A stretch of 17,760 bases of DNA. Origin: Amoebophrya sp. AT5.2. Its lineage: Eukaryota > Sar > Dinophyceae > Syndiniales > Amoebophryaceae. A model generated the notes under the pieces. The model was not told the origin of the DNA, searched no databases, and saw only the letters and a list, made by a program, of their open reading frames with translations. The position numbers were made by a program, and so were the translations under genes. The stretch spans positions 1-17,760 of the forward strand of contig RXOD01004847.1 in assembly GCA_005223375.1 (NCBI GenBank). The letters run 5' to 3'. Each line of letters begins with the position of its first letter. Position 1 is the stretch's first letter. Positions 17,738 to 17,760 of the stretch are shown piece after piece.

Positions 17738-17760
17738 AGAAATGGGCCCCATTGTGGGGG

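Noticed and set aside
17680..17740. Hammerhead ribozyme
   Set aside because: CTGA and GATGAAAC are present, but not in the required order around the stems: the CUGAUGA core before stem II is missing.

Overview
This is a eukaryotic nuclear window. The evidence is spliceosomal GT-AG introns that join conserved protein domains in phase, long Ala/Gly-rich low-complexity tails, and eukaryote-only families: a NEK kinase, a TAF1B/Rrn7 RNA polymerase I factor and a SCYL2 pseudokinase. Every gene I can support lies on the minus strand, head to tail with short spacers. Such one-way gene clusters are familiar from dinoflagellates and their relatives, including the parasitic Syndiniales. A protist, possibly an alveolate, is my best guess, but the sequence does not prove the lineage.

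Layout from left to right, all genes on the minus strand. (1) 1-1858: the first four exons of a NEK-family protein kinase whose 3' end is off the window. (2) 1938-2494: a tentative two-exon small membrane protein. (3) 2549-~6745: a tandem duplication of a ~2.1 kb unit. Each unit carries one two-exon gene of unknown function (379 and 381 aa) plus its flank. (4) 6789-10370: an unusually long (1193 aa), intronless TAF1B/Rrn7-like factor. (5) 10822-11742: a HAD-superfamily phosphatase. (6) 12196-13487: a two-exon protein with a possible N-myristoylation site and one degenerate EF-hand-like segment. (7) 14036-~17643: the C-terminal part of a SCYL2/CVAK104-like clathrin-associated pseudokinase, whose N-terminal kinase exons lie beyond the right edge.

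The right end is the most rearranged part. One intron of the SCYL2-like gene contains a ~104 bp copy of the neighbouring exon, followed by inverted and shuffled pieces of the same exon that form nested palindromes. These run into a decayed fragment of a non-LTR retrotransposon reverse transcriptase. Just past the intact exon, at 17634-17737, is a strongly structured stretch with several adjacent hairpins. Another SCYL2 intron (15765-15975) is filled with degenerate copies of a short GCGAGCCTAC-like repeat.

The genes do not form a pathway. They are housekeeping and signalling genes (rRNA transcription, endocytosis, kinase signalling, small-molecule dephosphorylation) around one recently duplicated, fast-diverging gene pair of unknown role. 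That pair and the shuffled exon plus retroelement locus are the best candidates for undescribed biology.
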